Made by a program: the position numbers and the translations under genes. From Glandiceps talaboti (taxonomy: Eukaryota > Hemichordata > Enteropneusta > Spengelidae): 64,000 nt of DNA. Position 1 is the stretch's first letter. Every line of letters starts with the position of its first letter. The notes beneath the pieces are model-generated. The model did no database searches. It saw only the letters and a program-made list of their open reading frames with translations, and was not told where the DNA came from. Below are positions 22,286 to 35,900 of the stretch, one piece after another. The stretch lies in the NCBI RefSeq assembly GCF_964340395.1, contig NC_135567.1, positions 5,032,399-5,096,398 of the forward strand, in the 5' to 3' direction.

Positions 22286-25200
22286 GATTAGAAATCAAAT
22301 ATGTAGAATAGCTTCTACGTCAGGTGATAAGAACGAGTGTTGCCATGGTAATATATGTCAATCACTCGGTCGGTCGGCAACACTCGCTCTAGGATTAACC
22401 ACCGATAATATCACCACGTAAATAAACATATACACATGTGTAGCCAAAACTGTAACTCTCCCAAAATAACATTCTTGTACTTCAAGTTTTCAAATTATTA
22501 CTGCCAAGTTAAATGTTAACGAAGTCCACAATCGCCACTTTCACACCTACGTGTACAGAGTGTGTGATACTAAAGGGAAAGTCAAATGTACAATCATTTC
22601 CTTAAAATTCTGGTCAAAATCAAAAATTAAATATCAATTTCTGAGGAAATTGAATTATATACCATTCTAAATTATAAACAGAAAATTTATATATGTAATT
22701 GTTTTTTATTTTCACAAACTGTATCAAAATTTAGAATGATCTCATTCAGCATTTTATTTCACAAATTCAGACAATATTAGTCTCTGAAATAACTGGAGAA
22801 GGCACTCCAGCCTGTTTAAAAAAAGTAGTTTACAATGTTTAACTATAATACCATGTATGAGTCAAGTTGAACAAAAAATATGGAATACATACTCTGGTCA
22901 TTCTACATCATAACAATGCACGAATTTGTCATGACAACGCGTGTCTAAGTCAGTGGTGCTGCTTTGTTTAAAATATGAGTCAAAACGTTTAAAATTACCA
23001 TTACTTTCCCTGATTTGTCTTTGATATCACTGACACTGGTATAATTATGTTATTCTCCAGTATTTGTGTTTGATATCACTGACACTGGTATAATTATGTT
23101 ATGCTCCAGTATTTTCTTAAGTCAGCCGGTAAATATTTGTGACCTAAAAATTGTCACTACTTGTCTAGCGTCTCATAGTGACAGAGGCCTCTTCTTTTCA
23201 TTGAAAACTATTGGAGAATAACATCTAATTGTAATAAAATATGATAACATGGCACCATTGACAGTGAAAACATACATACCATAGTATTCACATGGAACAC
23301 ATTCTCCCATAAAGTCTAAATTGTCATAGACCCAACACATGAACTGACCAAGTCCTTAGACTGGAAGGCTTGAATTAATGTATTCAGGTCAGACAGATAA
23401 AAACTATCAGTAACAAACAAGTCTAACCTTTCAACCCATATTTCACAGTATTAGTTACCACTAGGTGGCGCTTGTCCGTTGGAAAATCTCCTTATGTATT
23501 CATATTTTAAGGTTATCCAAGGCCATCTATTGTTCACAGTGGCTTCCGGCAATGTAGCTATCAATGTACTGAATTTATGTTTTGATAGCCGAGTTTGTCA
23601 TTTGAGATCTCAATAACTCTTTGTTTTTTAAAATTAAAATGGATTTATTAGGGAGAGACCAGTTTTCACGGCTAGGGGGGGGGGCACCTCATTTTGGGAC
23701 TCAATGAAGGGGGTGGATCATCATTTTTACAAAGTGAATAAAGGGGGGGAGGTCACCTTATTGTCAACAACTAAACGAAATCATGAGCCATGCTGCTGTA
23801 CTAAAATTTCCATACACGTGATAAAATAAATAAAATATACTAGCATATAGAAGCTGTGTGTGAATTGTTTGATCGAATTTAGTGTTCGGCTATAGTTTAA
23901 CTTAATAAACAACAAATTGATGTAACTTCCAAAAAAATTGTATTTTTTCACATGTATACATATATTTCCATACATGCCCATAGTACCTCTATATAGTAAC
24001 CTATGACCTTGACGTTACTGACCAATGTAAGTAAACATTGTACAAAAAGGTCAGAGAGGTCACACCTAATAGCTTTGGATCCCTGCCATTTATTTCATTA
24101 TTTGTTTGGATTTGTTTACTTGATTTATTGTGCAGCTATAGTTTAACTTACCTAACAACATATTGATTCTATTTCCTCAAATGTTGTATTTCTTTGTATT
24201 AATAAATATATTCATATATGTACCCATGGTACCTGTATATGGTGACCTTTGACCTTTGACATCTATCTTTAAAATCTAAACAAAAAATTATATTGTAAAG
24301 TACTGAAAATAGCCGGTTTTAAACAAACAAAGGTTTGCAAAGAAATGTGAAAATGACGAAACAATTGAACTATGTATAGAAAAAAACAACTGAAAAAGCT
24401 ATGAGAACTTCACCACAGAGGGCAGTATATTTTGATAAAAAACTGTTTTTTCTCATATTCCTTGATGGAATTTCTTGATGAAATTTTCAGAATATATTAT
24501 TCAATAATAAATGCATCCTGTCATACAAAAACTTTTCCAGAGCACACCTAATATTTATGATAATTAAATGTTTAAATTAACACTAACCTAATACATAGGT
24601 TATACATGTAGATTGATAAAAATTAATTAATTGATAATTGTTTTTTTCTTCCAAGATATACACTAATCTACAAATCCTTGTATCAGAGGATAGAAAATAA
24701 GTATATGTATAACATATTATGATATAAAAGTGTTTGGACCAGTTTACATTTTTGGCAATTATGGTGATTCTAATCTGGCCACGCCCTTCCATGTATTAGA
24801 ATAGGGAAAACATGAGTTCGTATGGTGACCACAGACAAATTATTAACACTTTGACTTTGAATATTGTAATTTCTAATGTTTATATATGTAGATATGGGGA
24901 GCTCAAAATAGATTTCATTATGAACATAGCTATCTTGTAACCATGGTAATTTAATGTCCAAATTGACCTTATAATACCTGCCATGCAAGAAAACCACATT
25001 CATTTCGGTGATAGATGCACACACAGTGACAGCCCTTATTAGTACTTAATAAGATCCTAGGAACAAAATGAAACTTGTTTTGAATATTACATGATATAAA
25101 GTAATACCATCGAAAATCATTAAGTAAACAAACAAATAATAACAATTTGGCAGGGGTCAAAACATTTGTATATATTCAGGCCATAGATTCGTGTAGCTGT

Positions 25201-25468
25201 ACATATTGGGCAACACTTGGGTCAATTATAACACCTTACTTATATCAATAATGAAACCCTAGCACAAAAGTAAAACCTCTTTTGAATAGTTCATGTGTCA
25301 AGATATTACCATTAGAACGTATTAAGTAAACATAGAAAAAAGAATAATTTGGGAGGGGCCACAACATTTGCATATATTCTGTATTATGTGTATCTGTATA
25401 TTAGGCAAAACATAGGTCTTTTTAGCACAACAGAACTGATAAGGTTCAGAAGTATGGCAAAAAAGTGT
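22286..25468. other. Unique AT-rich DNA with small duplications
   Basis: No gene recognised. A near-perfect tandem duplication of about 52 bases lies at 23023-23118 (TTTGATATCACTGACACTGG repeated). A diverged direct duplication of about 150 bases lies at 23880-24020 and 24125-24260 (CTATAGTTTAACTTA ... GACCTTTGAC-like ends). ORFs here are short and carry no motif. Confidence 0.6.
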
Positions 25469-25471
25469 ATA

Positions 25472-25520
<49 letters not shown>

Positions 25521-25617
25521 GCCTGTCTGCATGTGTGTGTGTGTGTGTGTGTGCGTGCATGCGTGCATGCGTGTGTATGTGTGTATGTATGTATGTATGT
25601 ATGTATGTATGTATGTA

Positions 25618-25652
<35 letters not shown>

Positions 25653-25715
25653 GTGCATGTATGCGTGTGTGTATATGTATGTATATATGCATGTATACAT
25701 GCATGTGTGTGTATG

Positions 25716-25747
<32 letters not shown>

Positions 25748-26094
25748 CATGTGTGTGTGTATGTATGTATGTATGTATGTATGTATGCATGCATGTGTGT
25801 GTATGTATGTATGTATGTATGTATGTATGTATGTATGTATGTATGTATGTATGTGTGTATGTATGTATGTATGCATGCATGTACGTACATATGTATGTAT
25901 GTGTGTATGTTTGTCTGTCTGCATGTGTGTGCATGTAAGCGTGTGTGTGTGTATGTATGTATGTATGTGTGTATGTATGTATGTATGTATGTATGTATGT
26001 ATGTATGTGTGTATGTATGTATGTATGCATGCATGTACGTACATATGTATGTATGTGTGTATGTTTGTCTGTCTGCATGTGTGTGCATGTAAGC

Positions 26095-26126
<32 letters not shown>

Positions 26127-26203
26127 ATGTATGTATGTGTGTGTGGATGTATGTATGTATGTATGTATGTATGTATGTATGTATGTGTGTATGTGTGTGT
26201 ATG

Positions 26204-26232
<29 letters not shown>
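25469..26232. repeat. Compound (TCTG)n/(TATG)n microsatellite
   Basis: About 760 bases of TCTG, TATG and TG/TGTA repeats. A ~150-base block containing GCATGCATGTACGTACATATG recurs at about 25871-25940 and 26028-26097. The long Cys-Val-Met or His-Thr-Tyr-Ile frames in all registers are translations of the repeat, not genes. Confidence 0.97.
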
Positions 26233-26234
<2 letters not shown>

Positions 26235-26910
26235 GATAAGATAAGATAAGATAAGATAAGATAACACTTTATTTTAGCCGTTTAGAAAATTTTACATTTC
26301 TAATTTGGTATTTAAACAAAATAAAGTTAATAATGATCTATGAAATATAAATATTAAAATATACAGTAGTTCTAGTGTGTGTCTATTGACTACATGTATC
26401 ATCCAGGTATATGTAGAGAGCGGTTATAATATCCTTATGTTTTGATTGTAGTATATATCTAAATTGCTCTCCTCTATCTAAGTTTATAAAGTTTGAGTTG
26501 AGGGTAGTGATAATACTAAACATTTTTTCTCTTTGTTTTGTATATAATTTACAATGAATTAGATGATGTCTTTCATCTTCTATTTCTTTACAATGTGTAC
26601 ATAGTCTGTCTTCTACTGGTGTTTTTGGTTTTGTATATCTACCCTTCTCAATGGCAAGTTGATGGCAACTTAATCTAAATTTGGCTATTGTTTTGATGTG
26701 TTGTTTATTGTTCATTACTTTAATGTATTCTTCTTGTTCCAGGGAATTTTTGAAGTTGTTGTATGTACGTAACTTAGAGTTTTCCCTTTTGTTATTTTCA
26801 TTCCATTGATTGATATAATATTGTCTAATTGAGTTGTATAGTTCTTGTTTTGTTAAATTGTTGATATTCTTGCTGTTATATAATTGTATATTGTGTTCAA
26901 AGGTAGTTAG
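26233..26910 (-). pseudogene. 5'-truncated LINE fragment: C-terminal ORF2 plus (TTATC)n tail
   Basis: The minus-strand frame from about 26907 down to 26383 encodes the C-terminal part of a jockey/CR1-superfamily ORF2. Recognisable features are SKLRTYNNFK, a basic helical stretch, and a zinc motif CTHCKEIEDERHHLIHC ahead of LYTKQREKMF. The 336-residue C-terminus of the LINE at 37590-38600 has the same domain (KLRTYSIFK ... CVLCNADSIEDESHFLFHC). The first 30 or so codons of the annotated frame are TATG microsatellite, so the element's true 5' limit is near 26910. The 3' end is a (TTATC)n tail (26235-26265, minus-strand reading). Microsatellite flanks it on both sides, indicating insertion into the TATG array. 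Confidence 0.8.
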
Positions 26911-26923
26911 CCATGTATGTATG

Positions 26924-26954
<31 letters not shown>

Positions 26955-27059
26955 GTAATGAAGTATGCATCAGTCTGTCTGTCTTTGGACACGATACCTC
27001 AAAAACCACTGCATATATAAAAATGATATTTGCTTGACATTTTCCATATGGTAATCACA

Positions 27060-28050
27060 AGAACTGATTAGATTTTGGTAATATTAATGAGCGGGCATTT
27101 GCATAAGCGATGGTTTTTTTTTTTTTTTAGAAATTAGGCTTTCTGCAAATTAAACGTGATTTTGTACATGCATTATCCATAACAAAGGACATATGTCGCA
27201 TATAGTTTGTTGATGTAAATTATAGTTTTAAAATGAATAATTTGCATAATTAATGATTTGTAGAAATTAGGCTATATCTTATGTGAATGCAAACGTCAAT
27301 ATTTGGTACAACAACCATAACAAAAGCACACATGTTTAAAAAGCAAGTTGGAACAGTCTTTAGTTCTAATGAGTAATTTGCATAATTAATGATGTTCAGT
27401 AATTAAGCCAGATCTAAAGAATGCACACATCAATTCCACAACATTTGGTACATACACTAACCATATTAAGCAAAGTTTGTTGGCATAATATTTAGTTTCA
27501 ATGGGTATTCTACATAATTAATGATATTTGGTAATTAAGACATACCTTTAGAATGCACCCTTCAAAGTTTATGTCCTTTGATATATCAACCATAACAATG
27601 CACATATATCCTATAAAGCCTGTTGACATAGCTTTCATTTTGTAATGAGTAATTTCCATAATGAATGATTTTTGGTAATTAGTTTATATCTTAAAAATGC
27701 AAACTTCAAATTTCATTTAACTTGATACATCCATCAACCATAACAATCACATGTGTTTGATGTATTTTTGATGTAGTTTTTCATTGTGATATTTAATTTG
27801 CATAAATAATCATTTTTGATAATTATGTAACATATTTAGAATGCAAGTTATAAATTTAAGATATTTTAGGACATGTATTGATGATAAAGAGGTACATGTC
27901 TTGGTGTGTCCTTTAAAGCTTGTTGATCTAGCTTATAATCTTAATGATAATTAGCATAATTTAAGAAGTTAGATAATTAGGAAATATATTAACTGTGTAA
28001 ACTCTAAATTTCATATAGTTTCATATAACTTTTTTTCCCAATTAAGGGGT
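27060..28050. repeat. Degenerate ~140-bp tandem repeat
   Basis: TTTGCATAATTAATGAT-like words recur near 27098, 27241, 27372, 27509, 27650, 27794 and 27950, spaced 131-157 bases. Each is followed by similar text (AATTAGG.ATATCTT, ATGCA.ACTTCAAA, ACCATAACAA.GCACA, AAAGC.TGTTGA). This is about seven diverged units of an old satellite; no coding content. Confidence 0.7.
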
Positions 28051-28789
28051 ACATCATCTATAATACCAATAGCCGAGAATTTTGCATGCCAATATTTTGT
28101 TTTGGAAAAAATGTAAAAACCTTTATGGGTTCTCCCAGCATACAAAGTAGGTTTAATAGTCGACTTCCGGTTCTCCCAGCATGCAAAGTAGGTTCAATTG
28201 TTGATTGGGTGTACCGATATACTGCTGGCATTTGTAAAAACTGTGTTACGTCATAACAAGTGGTAGGTGATGATGTCATATGTACAATTGTAAACCTACT
28301 GGTTTCAGTAAGTTTCAAAGTAGGGAGAGAACTGCAAAAAGTATGGGCAGAAGCGCACGCTACGTGTGTTCGTGCCTGCTATACAAGTGCAGGAGTTGGG
28401 GGGTTGGGAGGGGATGTCCTCTTCCCATGGCAAGAGCTTTTTGAAAAATGAATACCTTTTGGAGGACATTTATAGCACCATTCGAAGTAAAACCCAACTT
28501 AATTATATAAAATTATCACTAATTTAGGGTTTCAAAAGTTTAAATCATTTCAAGTCATATTAACACAAATAATAATTAAAAAAAAGATCAAGTACAAAGT
28601 GAGAAAATTTGGGGGAAACATGCAAAGTGGAGGCCAGTTACCATTTAGAGATACAAACTCATTAAATTATTTGAAAGTGTGTCTCTATTGATTATGTTTG
28701 TGTGCAAATCAACATGTTCAGGTCAATGGAGGCACAGATTTTTGAGTCAGTCCATCCAGTAAATTATAAGGTATTTCATTTCTTGTGTA

Positions 28790-28886
<97 letters not shown>

Positions 28887-28910
28887 TTGGTAGTACTGGA
28901 ACTCTTTCTT

Positions 28911-28955
28911 GGGTGTAACTCGGAGTTTCACGCATATTGCGATCATCAGACACTC
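28911..28955 (-). ncRNA. Hammerhead-like ribozyme, mirror copy on minus strand
   Basis: The palindrome makes the left arm encode the same hammerhead on the minus strand: TCATCAG at 28943-28949 is the reverse complement of the core, and all stems are mirrored exactly. The two ribozymes face away from a shared centre. Confidence 0.65.
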
Positions 28956-28959
28956 CATT

Positions 28960-29004
28960 GAGTGTCTGATGATCGCAATATGCGTGAAACTCCGAGTTAC
29001 ACCC
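28960..29004 (+). ncRNA. Hammerhead-like ribozyme (type I, short stem III)
   Basis: Core CTGATGA at 28966-28972 and GAA at 28986-28988. Stem II: C28974-A28977 with T28981-G28984, loop ATA, closed outside by a T-T pair. Stem III: ACT/AGT around CCG (28989-28997). Cleavage-site nucleotide T28998. Stem I: GTGT 28962-28965 with ACAC 28999-29002, plus G28960-C29004 across one mismatch. All conserved core positions I checked fit the hammerhead consensus. Activity is untested; the 3-bp stem III would favour cleavage as a dimer. Confidence 0.7.
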
Positions 29005-29091
29005 AAGAAAGAGTTCCAGTACTACCAAAACTATTACGCTCTGCCACTGCGGTATAGAGCACTGTCTTATAGCAGATTGATACTCACCGAG

Positions 29092-29195
<104 letters not shown>

Positions 29196-29615
29196 AAAAG
29201 TTGACATGATAAACATTGACACAGCACTAATTTAATTTCCAAGAACGGCCAGGTTCTCAGTTCAGTGAAAAAAAAATGACGCCCGTAGTGTGAAATGTAA
29301 TGGCAATTTCTGGAATGTCATTTTTTTAGGAAGTATTTTTATCGTTTATATCAATAATGGTCAAAGCTACAGATAGGAAAATGGTCAAGTCATAGTCATA
29401 TTAATTGTTGAAGTCATTGAAAGGTTAAGAGAGAGAACAGGGCGCTTTCTACTTGAATGCTATAAATAAAATGAGATATACAACAGTAACTATTTGAAGT
29501 CGTTTATGAAAATTCGCCACAAATGCCAAGTCTATTTTCTATTATCGAACTAAACTCTGAGTGGGTCATTCACAGATTTGATATTTGTATATTAGCACAT
29601 GTCTGACTTTGTCTG

Positions 29616-30183
29616 TAACCAAGTCGTGGTATCCCCAGATGCACCATGTTCTATAACCAAGTCGTGGTATCCCCAGATGCACCATGTTCTATAACCAAGT
29701 CGTGGTATCCCCAGGTACACCATGTTCTATAACCAAGTCGTGGTATCCCCAGGTACACCATATTTTATAACCAAGTCGTGGTATCCCCAGGTACACCATG
29801 TTGTATAACCAAGTCGTGGTATCCTCAGGTACACCATGTTTTATAACCAAGTCGTGGTATCCCCAGGTACACCATGTTCTATAACCAAGTCATGGTATCC
29901 CCAGGTACACCATGTTTTATAACCAAGTCGTGGTATCCCCAGGTACACCTTGTTTTATAACCAAGTCGTGGTATCCCCAGGTACACCATGTTCTATAACC
30001 AAGTCGTGGTATCCCCAGGTACACCATGTTCTATAACCAAGTCGTGGTATCCCCAGGTACACCATGTTCTATAACCAAGTCGTGGTATCCCCAGGTACAC
30101 CATGTTCTATAACCAAGTCGTGGTATCCCCAGGTACACCATGTTTTATAACCAAGTCGTGTTATCCCCAGATGCACCATGTTC
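29616..30183. repeat. 38-bp minisatellite, about 15 units (copy B)
   Basis: Same unit as 19666-20768, but more uniform: most units have CCCAGGTACACC. It ends with the same GTGTTATCC variant unit followed by TTCTCGCGCAATG. Copy number is about half of array A. Confidence 0.95.
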
Positions 30184-31104
30184 TCGCGCAATGTCGAATC
30201 TATCAAGAAATTCTCCGAGTTATTGTATTTTTCCTTTTCTGTAAACATCATGAGAGCAGCAAAGCTACACTAAATTTAACATTTCCATAGCTTGATTGTT
30301 ATTGGTAATTCAGTGTGCTTTCAAGTGTTTAAATGACATATCGCAGCCGAAGCTTAACCTTTGGCACGTGGTTAGCAACGGTTGCTGGGGGGTCTCGTGA
30401 GATTTCGCCACTGCCGGAATATCCCTTGTCAATATTGTGTAAATTCTCAGTCACATGAAAATGACCAGAATTACGCCAACTGTTAAGTTTTTGTGGAGGC
30501 AGATTGACTCAACTACTGTGGTCGAAAGCACCAGTTTAGGTCGCCCTGGCAACCACTGTCTTCTGTACAAGAACGCAGCGCCAGCGGATGTGTACTATAA
30601 AACGCTGAAAATGTCATTGAAGTAAACATGCATATAGGGGACTCCCCTTCTTAGTCCCTGGTTTATGAATAATAATGAGGTTGTACACAAAATGGCTGTA
30701 TGAGGGCAGTAATCCCTTCAGATCACTATGGTGACCTCACAGCAGACGTTGCATGTGTTTACCATTGAATTTAATGGAGAACATGAAAAACGTCGGAGGA
30801 ATACTTCCTGAGAAGACAGGATATTTTGATCTTTTTAATAGCAATGCATATAATTAATGTACATAATTTGTGAAAATATTGGGAGAAGAGGAATTAATTA
30901 CTTTTTCAACGTTTTCGCTTGCCATGTTAAGCCTATGGGGAAATTAGCTTCAAGTAATCAACTTTTGTATTAACGTATTTTGTGTAGTTTTCTTGACTTA
31001 AAAGTAATAAATAAGTGTATGCGACGAAATAAATTACAAACAATTGAGAGATTTTTGCTAATATTTTAAGTGAGATTTTCAAATATTCGCTTTTATTTTA
31101 GAGT

Positions 31105-31372
31105 GCAAATATCGTTTATTTTGACAGCCAAGAAGTCCTAAGAGCGCGAATATCGTTTATTTTGACAGCCAAGAAGTCCTTAGAGTGCGAATATCGTTTA
31201 TTTTGACAGCCAAGAAGTCCGAAGAGCGCGAATACCGTTTATTTTGACAGCCAAGAAGTCCTTAGAGTGCGAATATCGTTTATTTTTACAGCCAAGAAGT
31301 CCTTAGAGCGCGACTATCATTTATTTTGACAGCCAAGAAGTCCTTAGAACGCAAATATCGTTTATTTTTCTG
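31105..31372. repeat. 41-bp tandem repeat, about 6.5 units
   Basis: Unit contains TTTTGACAGCCAAGAAGTCC then TTAGAGCGCGAATATCGTTTA. Copy A has only about two units at 21975-22060, so the repeat varies in number between the duplicates. Confidence 0.9.
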
Positions 31373-31620
31373 GGTTCTCGTCATTATATTTTGACGATAT
31401 TTTCAGGGATTATGTCACACCTAGGGGGTGCGTATTTTCTTTATAAAGGAACACATCCTATGATAGACTGTAAGATATGTTGTGACGTTTCACCATCACC
31501 GGCCTCCTCTCACACAACTGTACTACTATACTCTGCAATAGTTTGTCAGAAACTTCTCAAGATTTTGGCCCCACCCTACACTAGTGATTAGAAAATCATG
31601 CAGAGGGCAATATGTAGATC

Positions 31621-32293
31621 TTTATCACATTGGTCAGCAAGCCTCATGACTGAGAAATTTTGGATAATAGTAGCGATATTTCTGTAACAATCGATGATAC
31701 CGTGACTGCCACATATCCCCAACTATATTCAGTGTCAATAACCAATGAAATTGTCCTGAGTCCTGCACTGGGACCCGGAAATATTACATACGCATAAACG
31801 CACATCATGTTTTCAGTTGAGTTGGAGAATATGGAGCAGACAATATTTTGTTGGATAAAATCAGAGTACAAACAATAATTTATAGTATGGAGTCAATGAT
31901 CATATCAACCTGTACTCAAATGTATGTGTACACTTACTTTGGAGATTTTGTGATAAAAGACTGAACCAAATTGCATAGATGGAATTCTCAAGAACTGCTG
32001 GTATTTTAGGTATTTACAATTTATTCTGGCGATGTTAGAGTTTTACAATTGCTTAAGTTTGATACAGATAATTTCAAAAATCATGAAACTTTGTTACAAC
32101 AGACATCACCAACTAGTACATTCCAACAGCAATGGTGTTTTTCCTAAATTTGAATTTTTTAAAAGCGTCCCCCATCTCTAATCATGTACAAAGTATAGTG
32201 CATACTTATCCGAATATCCATGGCCATCAGCCATGCCAGTGATAGACTCACGCCATGACTTACAATGCTGAATCTCCAAAATGGCCGACTCAT

Positions 32294-32339
<46 letters not shown>

Positions 32340-32589
32340 CAATATGACCTTGAGGTCATACTCTAGAATATTAGGTGGAAAGTGTAATTTCATAAGATTA
32401 AATGGTCGTAGAGGGCGATAGTAGCTTGACAGCTTATATGCATACAAAGGAATGATCGAAAACAGAACTTTGAAGTGGCTTAAACAGCGCCGGATATATC
32501 CAGCAGATAAGAAATAATAATAATAATGTTAATAATGTTGGGTTCTTATGTAGCGCTTTCCCACGCCATTCTCAAATGCTTTACAATTA
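31621..32589. other. Unique non-coding DNA with an (AAC)n microsatellite
   Basis: No gene recognised. (AAC)n runs from about 32297 to 32340; the poly-Cys and poly-Val frames on the minus strand are translations of it. Confidence 0.6.
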
Positions 32590-32594
32590 TTTTT

Positions 32595-32950
32595 GGGGAT
32601 AGGTTTAGAGTTAGGGTAGGGGACAGGTTTGGGGATAGGGTTAGGGTTAGGGTAGGGGACAGGTTTGGGGATAGGTTTAGAGTTAGGGTAGGGGACAGGT
32701 TTGGGGATAGGGTTAGGGTTAGGGTAGGGGACAGGTTTGGGGATAGGGTTAGGGTTAGGGTAGGGGACAGGTTTGGGGATAGGGTTAGAGTTAGGGTAGG
32801 GGACAGGTTTGGGGATAGGGTTAGGGTTAGTTTAGGGTTAGGGTTAGGGGTAAGGGTTGGAGGTTAGGTTAAGGGTTAGGGTTAGGGTTAGGGTTGAGGT
32901 TGGGGTTAGGGTATGGTTAGGATTAGTGTTAGAGGTAGGGTTAGGGGGCA
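32595..32950. repeat. Telomere-like minisatellite (36-bp units plus TTAGGG variants)
   Basis: About six 36-base units contain GGGACAGGTTTGGGGATAGG followed by TTAGGGTTAGGGTA. Degenerate TTAGGG/TTGGGG words continue to about 32945. The unit length is divisible by three, which creates the long GDRFGDRVRVRV frame; it is not a gene. This is interstitial, at the left border of the satellite array. Confidence 0.9.
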
Positions 32951-35900
32951 GGGGTGTATGGCTAAACATGTACGTATACTCGATCAATAGTGTACTTGTA
33001 TTTGGTTTTGAGTCTTTACATTTGGTCAATTGTGTATGTCTATTTGGTCAATTGTGTTTTGTATTCAGTCAATTGTGTACTCAATTGGTAAATGTTGTAC
33101 ATGTAATTGGTCAATATTATACCGCTCACCGGTCATTTGGGTACGTGCTATGGCATTGTTTGACACGTATTTGGTCAATTGTGTACATGAATTTATAATA
33201 TTTGGGTTCAGAGGTCAGAGGTAAACTATAGATGGCAAATACCTGTCATGGAAACAATGCAAATGTCAAAGGTCAAATCAAGGTCATGACCCTATAGGGC
33301 ACTTATGGTAGTGTATTATGACATCACTTGAGGTCAGGTCAGGTATGTCAAAGTTCACATTGGTGAAGTATATATGTCTAAGATTTGACCCAAAAATTTA
33401 AACTAATATGGCCATTTTGAGTCATGTGACCCCTACCTATGAGGTCAAAGGTATCTAACACTATTTTTTGGAATGTTATGGAATATTTTGTGCTAGATTA
33501 CTCATTTGACATATATATAAAGGTATGAGAAGATTGAATAGTGGAGGATTACTAGAAATATGATTTTAGAATTTTAATGTATTTGTAGTGAGAAAACTAT
33601 TATTAATTTTTAAAAGGAGGAAAATCATAAAATATCATCCATCTTTTTTTATTAAATTATTTATATTGGGTGACATGACTCACTCTAAAAGTTTAATGTT
33701 CAAGTGTTTTTAGAAAATATGATTTATGGGTGTTAAAATTGGAAAAAATAGTGTTTGCATGCATTCCTATGGGGATTTCAAAGGTCAACATGTATGTACC
33801 TTCATAATTAACTATAGTTGTCAGAATCTTATCCAATTTTTTTGTGTTTGGTTACTCATATAACATATATCTAAAGGTATGAGAAGTTGCAAGAATGTAG
33901 GACTACCAGAATTATGATTTTAGAATTTAGCTGCAAAATTTAAATGTTTAACTTGTATTTTTACATAGAAAACTGTGAATGATTTTTAAAATTAGGAAAA
34001 TCATAAAATATCATACATTTTTTTTATTTGATTACTAATATTTGGTGACATGACTCACTCTAAAAGTTTAATGTTCAAGTGTTTTTAGGAAATATGTTTT
34101 CTGGGGATTAAAATTGGAAAAATTACATATACATTGCTGTCTATGGGAACCTATTAATGCTCACCTATACAAAGTATTTATTTTTTAATGAGATGGATAT
34201 AATTCAAGTGAAGGTGATATTCCAATAGAGCACATAATGTTGTACTTAGATATCTTGTTCTTTTATGTTCAAGTAGTCTACAGTTTTTTTAGGAATTTAT
34301 TTAATTATTTGTATTTGACGCATTTACCCCTTTGCTTAACACAAGATTATGGGGGTAGGGGTAACACATCACACAGTATTAAGCTTCCCAATTGAGAACC
34401 CCTGAGACTAGAGTAAAACTTTGACCTGTTTCAGATACCTCTAATCCTCCTCTATCCCACAATGCATTTGGTGATTGGATCAAAGAAGACGATACAGGAA
34501 GCAAAAAGCAAATGTATACCAGTGAAAAAAACTCAAATCATGAATTTCACGGTGACTATCACAACCATTCCCTTTTCCACTACCAATTTTGAATACTTAG
34601 GACTACAACCAAAGTAACTATCGCTTGTACTGATAGCTTGACATGTCTACAAATTAAAATGGACGACCAGGGTCAAAGGTTATACGCTTCCAGTACGAAC
34701 TACATAATTATTATATGGTCATGAGTATGTACCACCAGAAGTAATGGTGGTACAACCAAGTTACAACTAATTTTAGATATCTTGACCTGTCCACTATCTC
34801 CAACTAAAGTTGTAGGGTTATAGGTCAAATATTAACAAAATGGCGACTGTCCAAAGAAAGCATACATTCACTCATATAGGTGGTTTTTAGTGAACAATTC
34901 CCTTATTTTGGGCGGATCCAATCTCACAACCCCTGAAGCTAGGACCAAAGTGAAATTGTTTTTGGAAACCTTGACGTGTCTACTATTACCAATGAACGCC
35001 ATTTAGTGAAATTACAATTCTTAAAGAAATGGGATTTTTTAAAAATAAGCATGTTTTTACCCTATGGCAATATTCGTACATTTTTGTACTTGTAGAATTT
35101 TGGGTTTGCAAAATATACCCTAACTTTAGCAGGGCACTCATGGTAGTGTATCATGACATAATTTGAGATCAGGTCAGGTATTTCAAAGTTCACGACCACA
35201 TATTTCCTATCACACTACACGTATAGTAGGTGACAGTATAGGCCAAAGATTTGACCCCAAAATGTTAACTAATATTGCCATGTTGGGTCATGTGAGGGTC
35301 ATGAAGTCAAAGTTCATTAAGTGATAGGCCAAAGGTACCAATTTGGTTTCAAAGGTCAAAGGTCAAAATTGGATGGCACATATCTTTGCATAGGTATATG
35401 CCATTGACACAACGCAAAGGTCAAAGGTCACATCAAGGTCATGAACCTGTAACCTGAAACTCATGGTAGTGTATTTTAACATCACTCGCGGTCAGGTATG
35501 TCAAACTTCACGGCCACATTGGTGAATTATATATTCCTAAGATTTGACCCCAAAATGTTAACTATATGGCCATGTTGGGTCATGTAGGGATCTTGAGGTC
35601 AAAGTTCATTAAATGCTGGGTCACATGTACCAATTTGGGTTCAGAGGTCATAGTTAGATGGTACATACATATTCTTAGGTATATGCCATTGACACAACAC
35701 AAAGGTCAAATCAAGGTCATGACCCTATAGGGCACTCATGGTAGTGTATCAAGACATCATTTGAGATCAGGTCAGGTATGTCAAAGTTCATGACCACATA
35801 TGTCCTATCACACTACACATATAGTAGATGACAGTATAGGCCAAAGATTTGACCTCAAAATGTTAACTAATGTGGCCATGTTGGGTCACGTAGGGGTCAT

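Noticed and set aside
25322-26267. Several 230-270-residue ORFs on both strands (Cys-Val-Met or His-Thr-Tyr-Ile repeats)
   Set aside because: Pure translation of TATG/TCTG microsatellite; open in many frames because the repeat lacks stops.
32526-32867. 113-residue ORF with GDRFGDRVRVRV repeats
   Set aside because: A 36-bp telomere-like minisatellite divisible by three explains the frame.
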